In this document: positions 35,957-43,848 of the stretch, in pieces
How the letters are laid out: the number at the start of each line of letters is the position of its first letter
Position numbering within the stretch: the first letter of the stretch is position 1
NCBI GenBank assembly: GCA_046329535.1
Contig: JAXLUN010000001.1
Span: 1-64,000 of the forward strand
DNA length: 64,000 nt
Direction: 5' to 3'
Source of the DNA: Bog-950 sp046329535
Lineage (GTDB): Bacteria; Bacteroidota; Bacteroidia; Chitinophagales; LD1
Program-made: the position numbers and the translations under genes
The notes under the pieces: model-generated
The model's database searches: none
What the model was told of the DNA's origin: nothing
What the model saw: the letters and a program-made list of their open reading frames with translations, nothing else

Positions 35957-36952
35957 ATGACTCCGTTTAGTGAACGTCCGTTTTATAAAATCTATATCTC
36001 GCTCATTGTATTTGTGCTGGTTATTGTAATCGGAACTATCGGTTATATGAAACTGGAGAACTACACCCTGATAGAGGCGGTGTATATGACGGTCATTACC
36101 ATTTCAACCGTTGGTTTTACCGAAGTACACCCGATGAATGAAGAAGGCCGGATATTTACTATCTTTCTGATTCTGGCCAACATTGGTACGTTTACTTACT
36201 TTCTTACACAAACCTCGGCTTATATTCTTGACGGGGAGTTTGCCCGAAACTTTAAACTTTACAATATGAAGAAGTCAATCAATGACCTGGAGGGACATAT
36301 TATACTCTGTGGCTTTGGACGTAACGGCCAGGAAGCAGCCCGTATTTTCCGAAGCGGTAATCGTGATTTTGTAGTGATTGAAAAAGCCGAGCAACGGAGA
36401 GAAGAAACCAGCATAGAGGCCAGTTATTATTTAAACGGTGATGCCACCCGCGATGAAACACTGCTGCATGCCGGCATTGCCAAAGCAGATGCTTTAATTA
36501 CTACCCTGCCCGAAGATGCTGATAACCTCTTTGTGGTGTTAACGGCCCGTGAGTTGAATCCTAAAATCAAGATTATCAGCCGGGCTTCGAATGACAGCTC
36601 TGTAAAAAAACTAAGAACAGCCGGAGCGAATAATGTGATTATGCCCGATAAAATCGGAGGGGCTCATATGGCCACCCTGGTACTTACTCCCGACATTAAA
36701 GAGTTTTTAGACGTGATGGCTACACAGCGTTCGGAGCATTTCAGTGTAGAGGAGATAGCATCTAACCGCACCATCTCGCTGCATGACCTGAATTGCTGGG
36801 TGCAGACCGGAGCCACCGTATTGGGCATTAAAACCGCAGAGGGAGAGTATGCGCTCAATCCGGTTCCGCAAACGGTTATACGGCCCGGTAACCGGGTTAT
36901 TGTGATGGGCTCTAAAGAGCAGTTGAAACAGGCTTCTGATCTGCTGGCCTGA
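35957..36952 (+). CDS. Two-helix potassium channel with RCK (TrkA) domains
   Basis: A 331-residue ion channel. There are two transmembrane helices (about 11-32 and 72-94) around a pore loop with the filter STVGFTE near 50-56; TVGF replaces the commoner TVGYG, still within the K+ channel pattern. The TrkA_N Rossmann domain starts at HIILCGFGRNGQEAARIF (about 113), and a TrkA_C domain ends the chain (RPGNRVIVMGSKEQL). It probably gates K+ flux in response to nucleotide or ions bound by the RCK domain. No partner subunit is adjacent. Confidence 0.88.
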   Translation: MTPFSERPFYKIYISLIVFVLVIVIGTIGYMKLENYTLIEAVYMTVITISTVGFTEVHPMNEEGRIFTIFLILANIGTFTYFLTQTSAYILDGEFARNFKLYNMKKSINDLEGHIILCGFGRNGQEAARIFRSGNRDFVVIEKAEQRREETSIEASYYLNGDATRDETLLHAGIAKADALITTLPEDADNLFVVLTARELNPKIKIISRASNDSSVKKLRTAGANNVIMPDKIGGAHMATLVLTPDIKEFLDVMATQRSEHFSVEEIASNRTISLHDLNCWVQTGATVLGIKTAEGEYALNPVPQTVIRPGNRVIVMGSKEQLKQASDLLA

Positions 36953-36987
36953 ATCTATCAGCTGCATGTGGCTGTTGCTGGGTGGTA

Positions 36988-37908
36988 TTATGTGGTTTTA
37001 AAACCCCGTAAAAATTCTGTAACACTCATCCGCTTTTTACCTTCCAGCTGACATTCCTTAACGTCTATCAGGCCGTTGGTGCAATAGAAACGGAAAAAGG
37101 TTTTACCATCGGTGTGAAACGTGCCGTTAGCTTGCTGATGGGGATTTATCATTTTTTCGGCCCTGTAAATCTTAAACATTTTACCATCTAAGGTGGTAAA
37201 AGCTGCCGGGTAAGGGCTCAGTCCGCGAATGAAGTTATAGAGGTATGTTGCCTCGTTGTTCCAGTCTATGCGGCAGGTTTCTTTAAATATTTTCGGGGCG
37301 TGGTGAATATCCGTAATATGGTCTTGCGGTATCTGCGGGTAGTTTCCTTCGGCTATGGCATCTACCGTTTGGCGTAAAACCCGGGCGCCTAAGCCCATTA
37401 AAGCGGCATAAAGTTCACCCACGTTTTCTTCTTCATGGATAGCTATCTTTTCCTGAAAAATGATTTTGCCTGTATCTATTTCCTGCTGTATAAAGAAAGT
37501 GGTTACGCCTGTTTCCTTTTCACCGTTTATGATAGCCCAGTTAATAGGTGCAGCGCCCCGGTATTGCGGCAGCAGCGAAGCGTGTAAGTTAATAGTACCC
37601 AGGGGCGGCATGCTCCAGACCACCTGCGGAAGCATGCGAAAGGCTACTACAACAAACAAGTCGGCCTGCAGCGCCCGCAGTTCAGTCAGAAAGTCTTCGT
37701 TTTTTAGTTTTTCGGGTTGCAGGATGTGCAGCGATTTTGACTTCGCCATTTTTTTTACATCACTTTCTACCAGCTGCATGCCCCGTCCTGCGGGTTTATC
37801 GGGAGCAGTGATAACCCCTACCACTTCATGAGCCGATTGCGTGAGCGCCTCCAGCATAGGCACGGCAAACTCGGGAGTGCCCATAAACACGATTCTCAGC
37901 TTCTTCAT
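36988..37908 (-). CDS. fmt: Methionyl-tRNA formyltransferase
   Basis: Formylates Met-tRNAi for translation initiation, using 10-formyltetrahydrofolate. The N-terminal formyltransferase domain begins RIVFMGTPEFAVPMLEAL. The catalytic block NLHASLLPQYRGAAPINWAI (about 104-123) holds the essential His, and the Asn and Asp follow in the family pattern. The C-terminal OB-like domain is present (KMFKIYRAEKM). The length of 306 is normal. The upstream DUF1343 gene ends exactly where fmt begins (no gap), so they form one operon with coupled translation. The usual neighbour def is not adjacent. Confidence 0.95.
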   Translation of the reverse strand: MKKLRIVFMGTPEFAVPMLEALTQSAHEVVGVITAPDKPAGRGMQLVESDVKKMAKSKSLHILQPEKLKNEDFLTELRALQADLFVVVAFRMLPQVVWSMPPLGTINLHASLLPQYRGAAPINWAIINGEKETGVTTFFIQQEIDTGKIIFQEKIAIHEEENVGELYAALMGLGARVLRQTVDAIAEGNYPQIPQDHITDIHHAPKIFKETCRIDWNNEATYLYNFIRGLSPYPAAFTTLDGKMFKIYRAEKMINPHQQANGTFHTDGKTFFRFYCTNGLIDVKECQLEGKKRMSVTEFLRGFKTT

Positions 37909-39132
37909 TTATTCAAAGTCTTTGTACAGCAGATATGGTTTCCGCATTTTTTTGTAAGCATCTAAATCTTTCTTCCAGCCGGCTCTTATTTCGGCTTCTG
38001 ATTTTCCGGCTATAATCTGTTTTCTCAGCTCATCGGTGCCCGCCAGTTTATCGAAAAAATTGTTGGGTAGAAAGTACTTCGAAGCATCGTTATAATCGGT
38101 ATATGTTTTAAGCAGGTAAGACAGGTTCAGCGCGCCAACCGAGCGGTCGTTGTTTCGCAAATCGTAACCGAAGCATACTTTGGTTAAGTGCGGAGGGTTT
38201 TTAGCACCCGGTTTACTGCCCGGGGTAAAGGTGAAGTCTTTTACTTTTAATGACGGTGAGCCAATTACCTGAAAAGGAGTGGAGGTGCCCCGGCCAACCG
38301 AAATATCGGTGCCTTCAAAAAAGCAGATGGATGGATAGAGGTAAACCGCTATATCGTTGGGCAGGTTAGGAGATGGTTTTACCGGTAAGCTGTAATGCTG
38401 CGTATGGTCATATTTGAGGCACGTAATAACGGCCAGTTTACAAGCGACCCCGTTGGGCAGCCACTTTTCACCATTGACCATCTGCGCATATTCGCCTACC
38501 GTTAAACCATGCACCACCGGTATGGGGTCAAGCCCTACAAACGATTGAAATTCTTTCTTCAGCACCGGACCATCTATATACCAGCCATTGGGGTTAGGGC
38601 GGTCCAGCACCAGTAACTCCTTATCGTTTTCGGCACAGGCTTCCATTAAGTAATGCAATGAGGAGATGAAGGTATAAAAGCGTGCCCCCACATCCTGAAT
38701 ATCAAATATCAGCAGGTCAATATCGGCCAGGTCTTCAGCAGATGGTTTTTTCTTATCGCCATACAGCGAAATGATAGGAATGTTGGTTTTGGCATCTACC
38801 TTATCTGCCACATGCTCGCCTGCATCGGCACTGCCTCTGAAACCGTGCTCGGGTGCAAATATTTTTCGAATATCTACCCCATAAGTAAGCAGGGTATCTA
38901 CCAGATGTGTGCGCCCTACCACGGCTGTTTGATTTACCAGCAAAGCAACGTGTTTCTCTTTGAGCAGGGGGAGATATTCGTTCAGGCGCTCTGCTCCGGT
39001 AACAATATATTTTTTCTGAAAGCTCTGCGTGTTTCCGGGCGTTGTGTTTTGTGCTCCGGCATATACCGCCATGAAGGCGAGCCAGCCAACCATTAAACTT
39101 CTGCGTATCATTGTAAACTCTTTATACTTCAT
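37909..39132 (-). CDS. DUF1343 protein, NamZ-type exo-beta-N-acetylmuramidase
   Basis: An exported 407-residue protein of the DUF1343 family, which includes NamZ (GH171), an exo-muramidase that releases terminal MurNAc from peptidoglycan fragments. A signal peptide (SLMVGWLAFMAVYAGAQ) shows export. Family blocks seen are LVNQTAVVGR, IFAPEHGFRG, DIQDVGARFYTFISSLHYLM, LDRPNPNG and FEGTDISVGRGT. The length fits. The ATG at 39111 is an alternative start that keeps the signal peptide. It is probably used for cell-wall recycling and is co-transcribed with fmt. Confidence 0.88.
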   Translation of the reverse strand: MKYKEFTMIRRSLMVGWLAFMAVYAGAQNTTPGNTQSFQKKYIVTGAERLNEYLPLLKEKHVALLVNQTAVVGRTHLVDTLLTYGVDIRKIFAPEHGFRGSADAGEHVADKVDAKTNIPIISLYGDKKKPSAEDLADIDLLIFDIQDVGARFYTFISSLHYLMEACAENDKELLVLDRPNPNGWYIDGPVLKKEFQSFVGLDPIPVVHGLTVGEYAQMVNGEKWLPNGVACKLAVITCLKYDHTQHYSLPVKPSPNLPNDIAVYLYPSICFFEGTDISVGRGTSTPFQVIGSPSLKVKDFTFTPGSKPGAKNPPHLTKVCFGYDLRNNDRSVGALNLSYLLKTYTDYNDASKYFLPNNFFDKLAGTDELRKQIIAGKSEAEIRAGWKKDLDAYKKMRKPYLLYKDFE

Positions 39133-39231
39133 GGAGCAAATTGCGAACCAGTTTTATCACTTCCCTATTTTTCATGTGCCAATAACCTGTGCCGTCTGTT
39201 TTCGGGTTGTGCCTGTGGGCGAAACATGCTC

Positions 39232-39257
39232 TTGGTATTTTTCAAAATATATCTTTG
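39232..39257 (+). promoter_or_regulatory. Candidate promoter of the FtsX/LolCE-type gene
   Basis: TATCTTTG at 39250-39257 matches the TAnnTTTG -7 box, with TTG at 39232-39234 upstream. The spacing of 15 bp is shorter than the usual 19, so the -33 part is weak. It lies about 20 bp before the TTG start codon at 39278. Confidence 0.4.
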
Positions 39258-39277
39258 CCCGAAAATAGAATTCCTGC

Positions 39278-40585
39278 TTGAATCTCGAGTTATTCATTGT
39301 ACGCAAAATTGCTTTCAGCAGTCGTAAGAGCTTCTCGGCTTTTATTATCCGCATTGCGGTAGCGGCTGTTGCGTTGAGTTTAAGCACCATGATTATTACC
39401 ACCAGCATGGTGAATGGTTTTCAAAAAGAAATACGCAACAAGGTGCTCAGTTTCTGGTCGCATCTTGAAATTGTTCCCTTCAGCCTGACCAGTTCACTGC
39501 AAGAAGCAGGCGTTTACCGATATCAGGATTTTTATACCAATAAGCAGCTGATACCCGAAGCGCGGCACATACAGGTGAGCGCGCTTAAAGGGGGGTTGCT
39601 GAAAACCGATGAGGATTTTGAAGGTATTGTGCTGAAAGGGGTGGGCAGTGACTTTGACTGGAATAATCTGACTCCATACCTGAAGGCGGGAGAGATTATA
39701 CCGGTAGGGAAGGAGAACTCGCAGCAGCAGATATTGATATCGAAAGCCACAGCCGACCGTTTACAATTGAAGCTGAACGATAAAGTGATTGTTTCGTTTA
39801 TGGGGCGCTCGGTGCGTAACCGGCCCTTTAAGGTGCGGGGCATTTTTGAAACCGGCATGGAGGAGTTTGATAAAAAATACGCGCTGGTAGATATTGCCGT
39901 AATACAGGATTTAAACAACTGGGGCACCGATACCGTTGGCGGTTTTGAGGTTTTTCTAGAGGAGCAAAATCTGTTTAAAGACCGCGGACGTTCTTACTTC
40001 CTTACCCTGTTTGGTGCTTTGCTGAGCGAAGAGAAATTTGCCGAGCTGAAACGGGACCCGCTGGAAACCCTTGGCGAAGAAGTTTACTCGCGAATTAATA
40101 ATCCCAAGCTGGATGTGCAGACGATCAAGAGCATCAGCCCCGGTATTTTTGACTGGCTCGATCTGCAAACCATGAATGAGCTGATCATATTAACCCTGAT
40201 GATGCTGGTAGCGGCCATTAACATGATTACAGCCCTGCTCATTCTGATACTGGAGCGCACCAACATGATAGGCATTATGAAAGCTCTGGGGGCTGCCAAT
40301 GTTTCTATTCGCAGCATATTTCTGTATTACTCGGCTGTTATTATCGGTATAGGTTTGCTGGCCGGCAATGTATTTGGTATCGGGCTTTGCCTGCTGCAAA
40401 AATATTTTCACTTCATCACTTTACCTCAGGAGTCTTATTACCTGAGCTATGCCCCGGTAGATATTAACTGGAGCTGGATATTCTTCTTAAACTTGGGAAC
40501 GGTGGTGTTTACCCTGCTGCTGCTCATTATTCCTTCGTTGCTGGTTTCTAAAATATCTCCGGTTAAGGCTATTCGGTTTGATTGA
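39278..40585 (+). CDS. FtsX-like/LolC-E type ABC transporter permease
   Basis: A 435-residue inner-membrane permease of the lipoprotein-release type. There is one N-terminal helix (AFIIRIAVAAVALSLSTMIITT), a large periplasmic MacB-PCD-like domain (about 55-270), and three C-terminal helices of the FtsX domain (ELIILTLMMLVAAINMITAL...). TTG is taken as start: no upstream ATG is in frame, and the first internal Met (about 38) would cut the first helix. The ATPase partner (LolD) is not adjacent, so the complex must be completed from elsewhere in the genome. Confidence 0.88.
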   Translation: MNLELFIVRKIAFSSRKSFSAFIIRIAVAAVALSLSTMIITTSMVNGFQKEIRNKVLSFWSHLEIVPFSLTSSLQEAGVYRYQDFYTNKQLIPEARHIQVSALKGGLLKTDEDFEGIVLKGVGSDFDWNNLTPYLKAGEIIPVGKENSQQQILISKATADRLQLKLNDKVIVSFMGRSVRNRPFKVRGIFETGMEEFDKKYALVDIAVIQDLNNWGTDTVGGFEVFLEEQNLFKDRGRSYFLTLFGALLSEEKFAELKRDPLETLGEEVYSRINNPKLDVQTIKSISPGIFDWLDLQTMNELIILTLMMLVAAINMITALLILILERTNMIGIMKALGAANVSIRSIFLYYSAVIIGIGLLAGNVFGIGLCLLQKYFHFITLPQESYYLSYAPVDINWSWIFFLNLGTVVFTLLLLIIPSLLVSKISPVKAIRFD

Positions 40586-40638
40586 TGGCAAGCCGCGTGT
40601 TGGTTCCATTACGGTATACCCGGTTTTTATATCCATCA

Positions 40639-41001
40639 TCAGCGGCTCAGATGCTCGGCCAGTAGTTTCCATTGGCCGTTGTGCATCACCAGGGTGGCGG
40701 TTCCTTTGCCAGCGCCCGATGCCGGCTGCCCGTCAATAATTCCCTGCCATTGAAAATTGAATAGATAAACGGCCAGGTGTTCGTTACTGCTCACTATATG
40801 CACATGGGTGATGGCAAACCGTTCGTTTTTTATGGCAGCAAAATTTTTTTCGTAAGCCTGTTTTACGGCCTCTATACCTTTGTGCACGCTGCCGGTTGAG
40901 AAGGTAACACAAACAGCCGGATGCAGGAGCGGTTCTATATTCTGCCAGCGCTGCCCGGCCAGTGCCTGCTCATAAGCGGTGATAAACTGCTGCGGGGTCA
41001 T
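40639..41001 (-). CDS. SnoaL/DUF4440-like NTF2-fold protein
   Basis: A 120-residue single-domain protein of the NTF2-like superfamily. The pattern is a helix (FITAYEQALAGQRW), PLLHPAVCVTF, G.EAVKQAYEKNF, and paired strands ending GQWKLLAEHLSR. Members include ketosteroid isomerase-like enzymes and small stress-linked proteins. No catalytic residues can be assigned. It converges on the permease gene and lies in a minus-strand run with crcB and the AHSA1 gene. Confidence 0.75.
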   Translation of the reverse strand: MTPQQFITAYEQALAGQRWQNIEPLLHPAVCVTFSTGSVHKGIEAVKQAYEKNFAAIKNERFAITHVHIVSSNEHLAVYLFNFQWQGIIDGQPASGAGKGTATLVMHNGQWKLLAEHLSR

Positions 41002-41079
41002 AGTGAACTGAAACAGGTTTTGAGTAAAGGCTGTGGGTGATGCAGAGGGTACTTCATGGTTGGGGCAGCGCGTTTGGGT

Positions 41080-41454
41080 TTATAATTTACCGGCCAGCCA
41101 TAAGCCGCTGAAGGTAGCGCTCACGCATACCAGTATGCTGCTGAGCACATACAGCGCAGCGCTGCCCTGCTGCCCCTGCTGCAGCAGGCCGAGGGTTTCG
41201 CTGCTGAAAGTAGAGAAGGTGCTGAAGCCTCCGCAAAAACCAACCGCTAAAAAAAGACGGGCCGCGGGAGAGAGCACCTGTTTATGGTCAGAGAGGCCTA
41301 TGACCAAACCCAGTATGAAACAGGCCGATACATTGACCACCAGCGTGCCGTACGGAAAGGGCTGTTGGTGCCAGCTATCTACCCACTTGCTGAGTCCGAA
41401 CCGTGAAAGTCCGCCAAGTCCGCTGCCAATAAATACTGCAATCAGTTCTTTCAT
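41080..41454 (-). CDS. crcB: Fluoride channel CrcB/Fluc
   Basis: A 124-residue fluoride exporter subunit that works as a dimer in the inner membrane. There are four hydrophobic helices. Signature elements are GSGLGGLSRFG at the N-terminus, PYGTLVVNVSACFILGL (with the conserved Asn) and GFCGGFSTFSTFSSET, whose FSTFS phenylalanines line the ion path. The ATG at 41454 is chosen because the family begins MKEL/IAVFIG; a longer frame from 41493 adds unrelated residues. A single gene, so it forms a homodimer. Confidence 0.93.
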   Translation of the reverse strand: MKELIAVFIGSGLGGLSRFGLSKWVDSWHQQPFPYGTLVVNVSACFILGLVIGLSDHKQVLSPAARLFLAVGFCGGFSTFSTFSSETLGLLQQGQQGSAALYVLSSILVCVSATFSGLWLAGKL

Positions 41455-41524
41455 GGGGTGTTGGGGGGAGTATGATGATTTTACAGCCCGCACTCAAAAA
41501 TAGATAAACCTTTGATAAGTATGC

Positions 41525-41974
41525 CTAGCTCATGTGGCTCAGTTCGGTTTCCAGGCGGTCAAAGTTCTCTTCGTTTTTATCGGTTACAAAGGGGCGCAGC
41601 TTGCTGCATTCTGCGGCTGTGTCAAAAATCATTTTGAAAACAAGTTTTGTCCGGTTGGCCGATATTTCTTCAAACACCGCCACCACGCTGAACAGCGGTT
41701 GCGAATGGCGTTTCCAGGCAATGAGCGAGGGTTCTTCTATATGCGTAAACTCACAGGCATTGTTGAAATGGCCTTTATCGGGGGCGTGCATGGTAAAACT
41801 CCATTTTCCACCCACCCGAAAGTCAAACTCATGAAAGGTATTGGTAAACCCCTTGGGGCCCCACCAGTTTTTGAGGTGCTTGGGGTTTGACCACGCGCGG
41901 TAAAGCTTTGGGCGCGGGGTGTTGAATATACGGGTGCTGACTATTTCACAGTCGGGCTTGGCAGATGGAATCAT
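41525..41974 (-). CDS. SRPBCC/AHSA1-family protein
   Basis: A 149-residue START-like (Bet v 1 fold) protein of the AHSA1 group. Seen are STRIFNTPRPKLYRAWSNPKHLKNWWGPKGF, where the W.GP motif is typical, then FEFRVGGKW-like FDFRVGGKWSFTMHAPDG-type strands. The C-terminal helix ends RLETELSHMS. The family binds hydrophobic ligands or acts as a co-chaperone; the ligand is unknown. It begins a short minus-strand run towards crcB. Confidence 0.85.
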   Translation of the reverse strand: MIPSAKPDCEIVSTRIFNTPRPKLYRAWSNPKHLKNWWGPKGFTNTFHEFDFRVGGKWSFTMHAPDKGHFNNACEFTHIEEPSLIAWKRHSQPLFSVVAVFEEISANRTKLVFKMIFDTAAECSKLRPFVTDKNEENFDRLETELSHMS

Positions 41975-42511
41975 AGTATGGGTTTAAGGCTGTTTTTAGA
42001 AGGGCTGATGATACAGGCAAAGGTGATATTTATTTTCGCTCATCCTTGCTTTGACCCCAAAACATCTTTTCAAGGAGGCGACCGAAGCACCCCTCCCCCC
42101 ATTTCCGGCTCAGGCTTTATACTTCTGCCTGGTATGCTGGCGGGTATTGCTCCGCAGCTTTTTGTGGCGGTTGGGTTGGGTGAGGCGTTCAACCACCAGG
42201 CACAGCATCTCTTCAATTTCGTGCAGGGTTTGGGCATTCCGTGAAACGGGCATCATGACCTTTTACAGTTTTAACACACTTAACAGCTAGCTTCAGCTAC
42301 CGCACGCTGTAGCTGAAGTAAGCCTAACTTTTGGGTTATGCCAACCGCACGCCAGCGCCCTTACTTTCTATTTCGGAAATCAAAAACACACAGCCGGGTA
42401 AGTTCCAAGTAAGCTGGGCGAACGAAGAAGAAGGAAAAGTGAAGGAGAAAGGAAGAAAAAAATTAGCCCGGGCAGGCTTACGGCCTCCTGGCCCCGAATG
42501 GGTGGCTTAAA
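41975..42511. other. Intergenic region with an inverted repeat
   Basis: Apart from the small frame at 42110-42256, I see no gene. A 10-bp perfect stem CTTCAGCTAC/GTAGCTGAAG with an 8-base loop lies at 42291-42318; it has no T tract. Purine-rich sequence (42421-42470, A/G runs) precedes the 42-bp array. Confidence 0.45.
42110..42256 (-). CDS. Possible 48-aa basic small protein
   Basis: A short frame opening with MMPVSRNAQTLHEIEEML. The N-terminal half is amphipathic helix, and the C-terminal half is very basic (NRHKKLRSNTRQHTRQKYK). It lies upstream of the AHSA1 gene on the same strand. I know no family for it. The helix-plus-basic-tail pattern is protein-like, but a chance frame cannot be excluded. 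Confidence 0.25.
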   Translation of the reverse strand: MMPVSRNAQTLHEIEEMLCLVVERLTQPNRHKKLRSNTRQHTRQKYKA

Positions 42512-42518
42512 ATGTGGA

Positions 42519-42938
42519 ATAAACGCATCAACACGGGGCATCATCGCGATGATTTCTGCCAACATCGCATGAACGCGAAAAATTATTGCAATGATTTGTT
42601 ACAACATCGCATGAACGCGAAAAATTATCGCGATGATTTGTTGCAACATCGCATGAACGCGAAAAAATATTGCAATGATTTGTTGCAACATCGCATGAAT
42701 GCGAAGAATTATTGCAATGATTTGTTGCAACATCGCATGAATGCGAAGAATTATTGCAATGATTTGTTGCAACATCGCATGAACGCGAAAAATTATTGCG
42801 ATGATTTGTTGCAACATCGCATGAACGCGAAAAATTATTGCGATGATTTGTTACAACATCGCATGAACGCGAAAAATTATTGCAATGATTTCTGCCAACA
42901 TCGCATGAACGCGACAAGTTATTGCAATGATTTATCGG
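42519..42938. repeat. 42-bp tandem repeat array (9 full units)
   Basis: Full units start at 42561, 42603, 42645, 42687, 42729, 42771, 42813, 42855 and 42897; a degenerate unit precedes them. Units with TGCGATG can pair it with CATCGCA across the GTTGCAAC core (7-bp stem); units with TGCAATG carry one mismatch. The period is a multiple of three and stop-free in several frames. The plus frame gives 14-residue units QHRMNAKNYCNDLL (frame opens at 42512). In that frame the AAC/AAT, AAA/AAG and TTG/TTA differences are synonymous, a weak sign of coding. Confidence 0.9.
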
Positions 42939-43049
42939 AACAGGGGAATGATGGGCCCTACCCAAATTACCTCATCGGGTGCCCAAACATGGCCGCCAAA
43001 AAAAGGGGCGTTTGGCCCCAAAATGGGGTTTTTGGGGCAGGCCAAAAAT

Positions 43050-43100
43050 GTCAACCGTCCTTGCAAACCGGTCATTCGTCCTTGAAAACCTGTCAACGGG
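43050..43100. repeat. Short 21-bp repeat (2.4 units)
   Basis: Units GTCAACCGTCCTTGCAAACC(G) at 43050-43070 and GTCATTCGTCCTTGAAAACC(T) at 43071-43091 are followed by GTCAACGGG. The register and GTCAAC anchor match the long 21-bp array at 31.5 kb. The surrounding 42940-43240 shows no gene I can support. Confidence 0.6.
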
Positions 43101-43153
43101 ATAATAGTTGAAAAGATATGGAAGGGATTTTTAAGGTTTGTGGGGTGCGAAAA

Positions 43154-43250
43154 GCGAAACTCAAACTTGCGCATTTTGGCCCATCAAGGTTGGATTGACG
43201 CAAGTTTTAATCGGTTTGAGAGTAAAACTTGCGTGTATATTTGAGTTACC
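43154..43250. other. Left flank of the cassette array; candidate att-like site
   Basis: Ends in GTTACC (43245-43250), the core from which the first cassette starts. AACTCAAA near 43158 pairs with TTTGAGTT (43240-43247). CTTGCG, CGCAAG and CTTGCG again (near 43165, 43199, 43228) form nested inverted and direct repeats. It does not resemble the two full palindromic sites to the right, so it may be a primary insertion site or a worn attC. Confidence 0.35.
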
Positions 43251-43255
43251 AGCAA

Positions 43256-43846
43256 TTATAAACTGACACCTAATGCATCTTCCAAGACTTTTAGTTCTCC
43301 CTTGACTGACTCCCTTATGGCTTTTATATTAAGGTTTGGAACAAACTTGTGAGAGTTACTGCCTTTTTGATAGACCTTTGGCTTAGCTCCCTTTTTAAAC
43401 AAAACTTTCATCTTTTCATAACCGTTCTTACCTTCCAATTTCTTAGGAATCGGGACTTTAAGATATTTACAAATACCTTCTATATCTTTTAGGAACCAAT
43501 CCTCAATCATTCTAACAGCTACGATTTCATCAAATTGATATATTCCTAACTCAGTAACTTTCTTTTTAACCAACGACCAATTAACAGGGGGCTTCTGAGC
43601 CAATTCAAAAACATCAGAATCATAACAACAAATAACTTTCAAATTGACATTGGGATGTTTAGGAATAATCTCAAACTTAAGTTTTGAAGTCACTTTACTT
43701 TCAAACCTACCAATTCCTTTAATATTATATATTTTACAACCAATGATTGGGGTCTTTGACTTACTCTTATAATAATTAATGAGAGCATCGTAAAACTCCT
43801 TTTCAGTTTCTCCTTCAACAAAAAGTATTACAAACGAACCTGCCAT
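43256..43846 (-). CDS. TOPRIM-like DUF4276-type protein, partner of the ATPase
   Basis: A 196-residue protein with the acidic pattern of a TOPRIM fold: ILFVEGETEKEF (Glu11, with E13/E15), then CCYDSDVF (Asp76 and Asp78 after a hydrophobic strand), then RMIEDWFLKD (Glu115). Length and order match DUF4276-like proteins encoded beside AAA/ABC ATPases in phage-defence loci. Such TOPRIM partners are nucleases in OLD/Gabija- and PARIS-type systems; nuclease action here is inferred. Its ATG lies 2 bp after the ATPase stop codon, so translation is coupled. Its own stop codon (43258-43256) falls inside the cassette's 15-base terminal core. Confidence 0.75.
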   Translation of the reverse strand: MAGSFVILFVEGETEKEFYDALINYYKSKSKTPIIGCKIYNIKGIGRFESKVTSKLKFEIIPKHPNVNLKVICCYDSDVFELAQKPPVNWSLVKKKVTELGIYQFDEIVAVRMIEDWFLKDIEGICKYLKVPIPKKLEGKNGYEKMKVLFKKGAKPKVYQKGSNSHKFVPNLNIKAIRESVKGELKVLEDALGVSL

Positions 43847-43848
43847 AT

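Noticed and set aside
42519..42938. 42-bp repeats as a CRISPR array
   Set aside because: Units are contiguous copies with no unique spacers, and no cas genes are present.
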